From an uncultured Prevotella sp. (GTDB lineage: Bacteria > Bacteroidota > Bacteroidia > Bacteroidales > Bacteroidaceae): a DNA stretch of 13,412 nucleotides. Position numbers and translations under genes: made by a program. A model generated the notes under the pieces. That model was not told the origin of the DNA. It made no database searches and saw only the letters and a list, made by a program, of their open reading frames with translations. The stretch covers positions 1 through 13,412 of the forward strand of contig CAJLYG010000069.1 of the NCBI GenBank assembly GCA_905210845.1. The letters run 5' to 3'. Below, piece by piece: positions 13,042 through 13,412 of the stretch (positions within the stretch are counted from its first letter, which is position 1; each line of letters begins with the position of its first letter).

Positions 13042-13113
13042 ATGAAAATCACTGAAAGCAAAGAATAAGAAGTGATCAATATTTGATGACTCATCATGCT
13101 CTACAAGATATTT

Positions 13114-13129
13114 TTGCAGCATGCTGCAA
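13114..13129. repeat. perfect 16-bp palindrome
   Basis: TTGCAGCATGCTGCAA is its own reverse complement. It lies in the hipA remnant, within codons for an Ala-Ala-Cys-Cys stretch, so it may be chance coding sequence. It could also be one edge of the inserted piece described at 13156-13188. Confidence 0.4.
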
Positions 13130-13155
13130 TTTTACCTTGCATAGAGAATTCAATG

Positions 13156-13188
13156 CTTGGAAACCTTGGCAAAGCAAGGGCTTCCGAG
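13156..13188. repeat. hairpin-forming insert in the hipA remnant
   Basis: CTTGGAAACCTTG, the loop GCAAAG, then CAAGGGCTTCCGAG pair over about 12 positions with one mismatch and one bulge. It sits in the part of the HipA-like frame that looks longer than the family and keeps the frame open. It resembles in size, though not clearly in sequence, the insert in yjbQ. Confidence 0.4.
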
Positions 13189-13367
13189 TGCCCGAGTCGG
13201 ACTGCCAGAAGATATTCCAACGTATGGTGTTCAATTTCTTGCCAACAATACAGATGATCATAACAAGAATTTCTCTTTCATCATGAGTGAACAAAGATCC
13301 TGTCCATACAGGTTTCTTTTCCTGAACAATTTTATAGTTCACAGTGTTTTTTTTCGCAAATAGGTTG

Positions 13368-13409
13368 ACAGGTTGTCAAAACCCAGTGTTTATCGGGCTT
13401 GCAACCTGT
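13368..13409. repeat. inverted repeat at the window edge
   Basis: ACAGGTTG (13368-13375) is the exact reverse complement of CAACCTGT (13402-13409), with CCC/GGG able to pair inside. On the plus strand it ends in TTTT, so it may be a terminator or the end of an element continuing outside. It lies just after an eight-T run at 13347-13354. Confidence 0.5.
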
Positions 13410-13412
13410 TTT

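Larger units (their letters stand above)
13083..13291 (+). pseudogene. hipA: fragment of a HipA-like kinase toxin
   Basis: One frame reads ALQDIFAACCNF ... VPESDCQKIFQRMVFNFL. After a lost base near 13240 the next frame continues ANNTDDHNKNFSFIMSE. Joined, this is the HipA-type kinase core with the N-x-D-D-H-x-K-N-F catalytic loop region. The expected continuation (the xLSPAYD block) is missing, and sequence diverges after 13291. The N-terminal domain and the HipB antitoxin are not in the window. The piece between IFAAC and PESDC is about 17 residues longer than I expect and carries the hairpin at 13156-13188. It is a dead remnant of a type II toxin-antitoxin kinase. Confidence 0.65.

Noticed and set aside
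12994..13122. N-terminal extension of YccF to ATG 13122
   Set aside because: The extra 43 residues are not YccF-like and the stretch contains the promoter element at 13034-13041.
13299..13320. Plus-strand terminator CCTGT/ACAGG with T-rich tail
   Set aside because: The stem has only five pairs and the T-tract is interrupted; too weak to call.

Overview
The window looks like a chromosomal stretch from a Bacteroidales bacterium, most likely Prevotella or a close relative. Most intact genes are preceded by the Bacteroidota -7 promoter element TAnnTTTG instead of a Shine-Dalgarno/-10 arrangement. The proteins also have a Bacteroidota flavour (HXXEE protein, DUF2007-type zinc-ribbon protein, YolD-like protein). 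I see no rRNA, tRNA, CRISPR array, transposase or integrase. The genus is inference.

Left end (1-1800). This is an AT-rich accessory patch. Two direct copies of an approximately 84-bp palindromic element (1-63, cut by the window edge, and 1315-1398) bracket a cassette. The cassette holds the C-terminal remnant of a GH19 lysozyme/chitinase-like enzyme and, overlapping it, a lipoprotein with an XAC2610-like DxDxDG motif. It reads as the remains of a lysozyme effector with its immunity lipoprotein. Just after the second palindrome come a C-terminal gene fragment and a YolD-like small protein.

Redox and regulatory block (1803-5474). A flavodoxin-fold protein is divergent from an AraC regulator. 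A G-rich intergenic stretch follows, and then a tight four-gene operon: flavin reductase, YjbR/MmcQ-like protein, an 83-residue unknown, and a 125-residue protein that is essentially an isolated sigma-70 region 4.

Decay zone (5573-8048). A yjbQ gene is split by a small palindromic insertion with a frameshift. Then come an intact DUF2007/zinc-ribbon membrane protein and a roughly 300-codon pseudogene with one nonsense codon and two frameshifts. That pseudogene converges on, and overlaps, a small (p)ppGpp hydrolase-type HD gene.

Right half (8440-13000). Minus strand: LysE-type exporter, a 46-codon RecD2 stub with its promoter, and an AraC regulator. Plus strand: an HXXEE membrane protein divergent from that regulator. 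Minus strand again: a probable yccF, secreted msrA, beta-carbonic anhydrase set. Three related terminator-type hairpins lie downstream of minus-strand genes.

Right end (13083-13412). A frameshifted hipA kinase fragment carries a hairpin-forming insert, and a further inverted repeat sits at the window edge.

Overall, intact metabolic, stress and regulatory genes are interleaved with several broken genes (GH19 enzyme, 1419-1562 fragment, yjbQ, 7152-8048, recD2, hipA). Small palindromic elements accompany several of the breaks.
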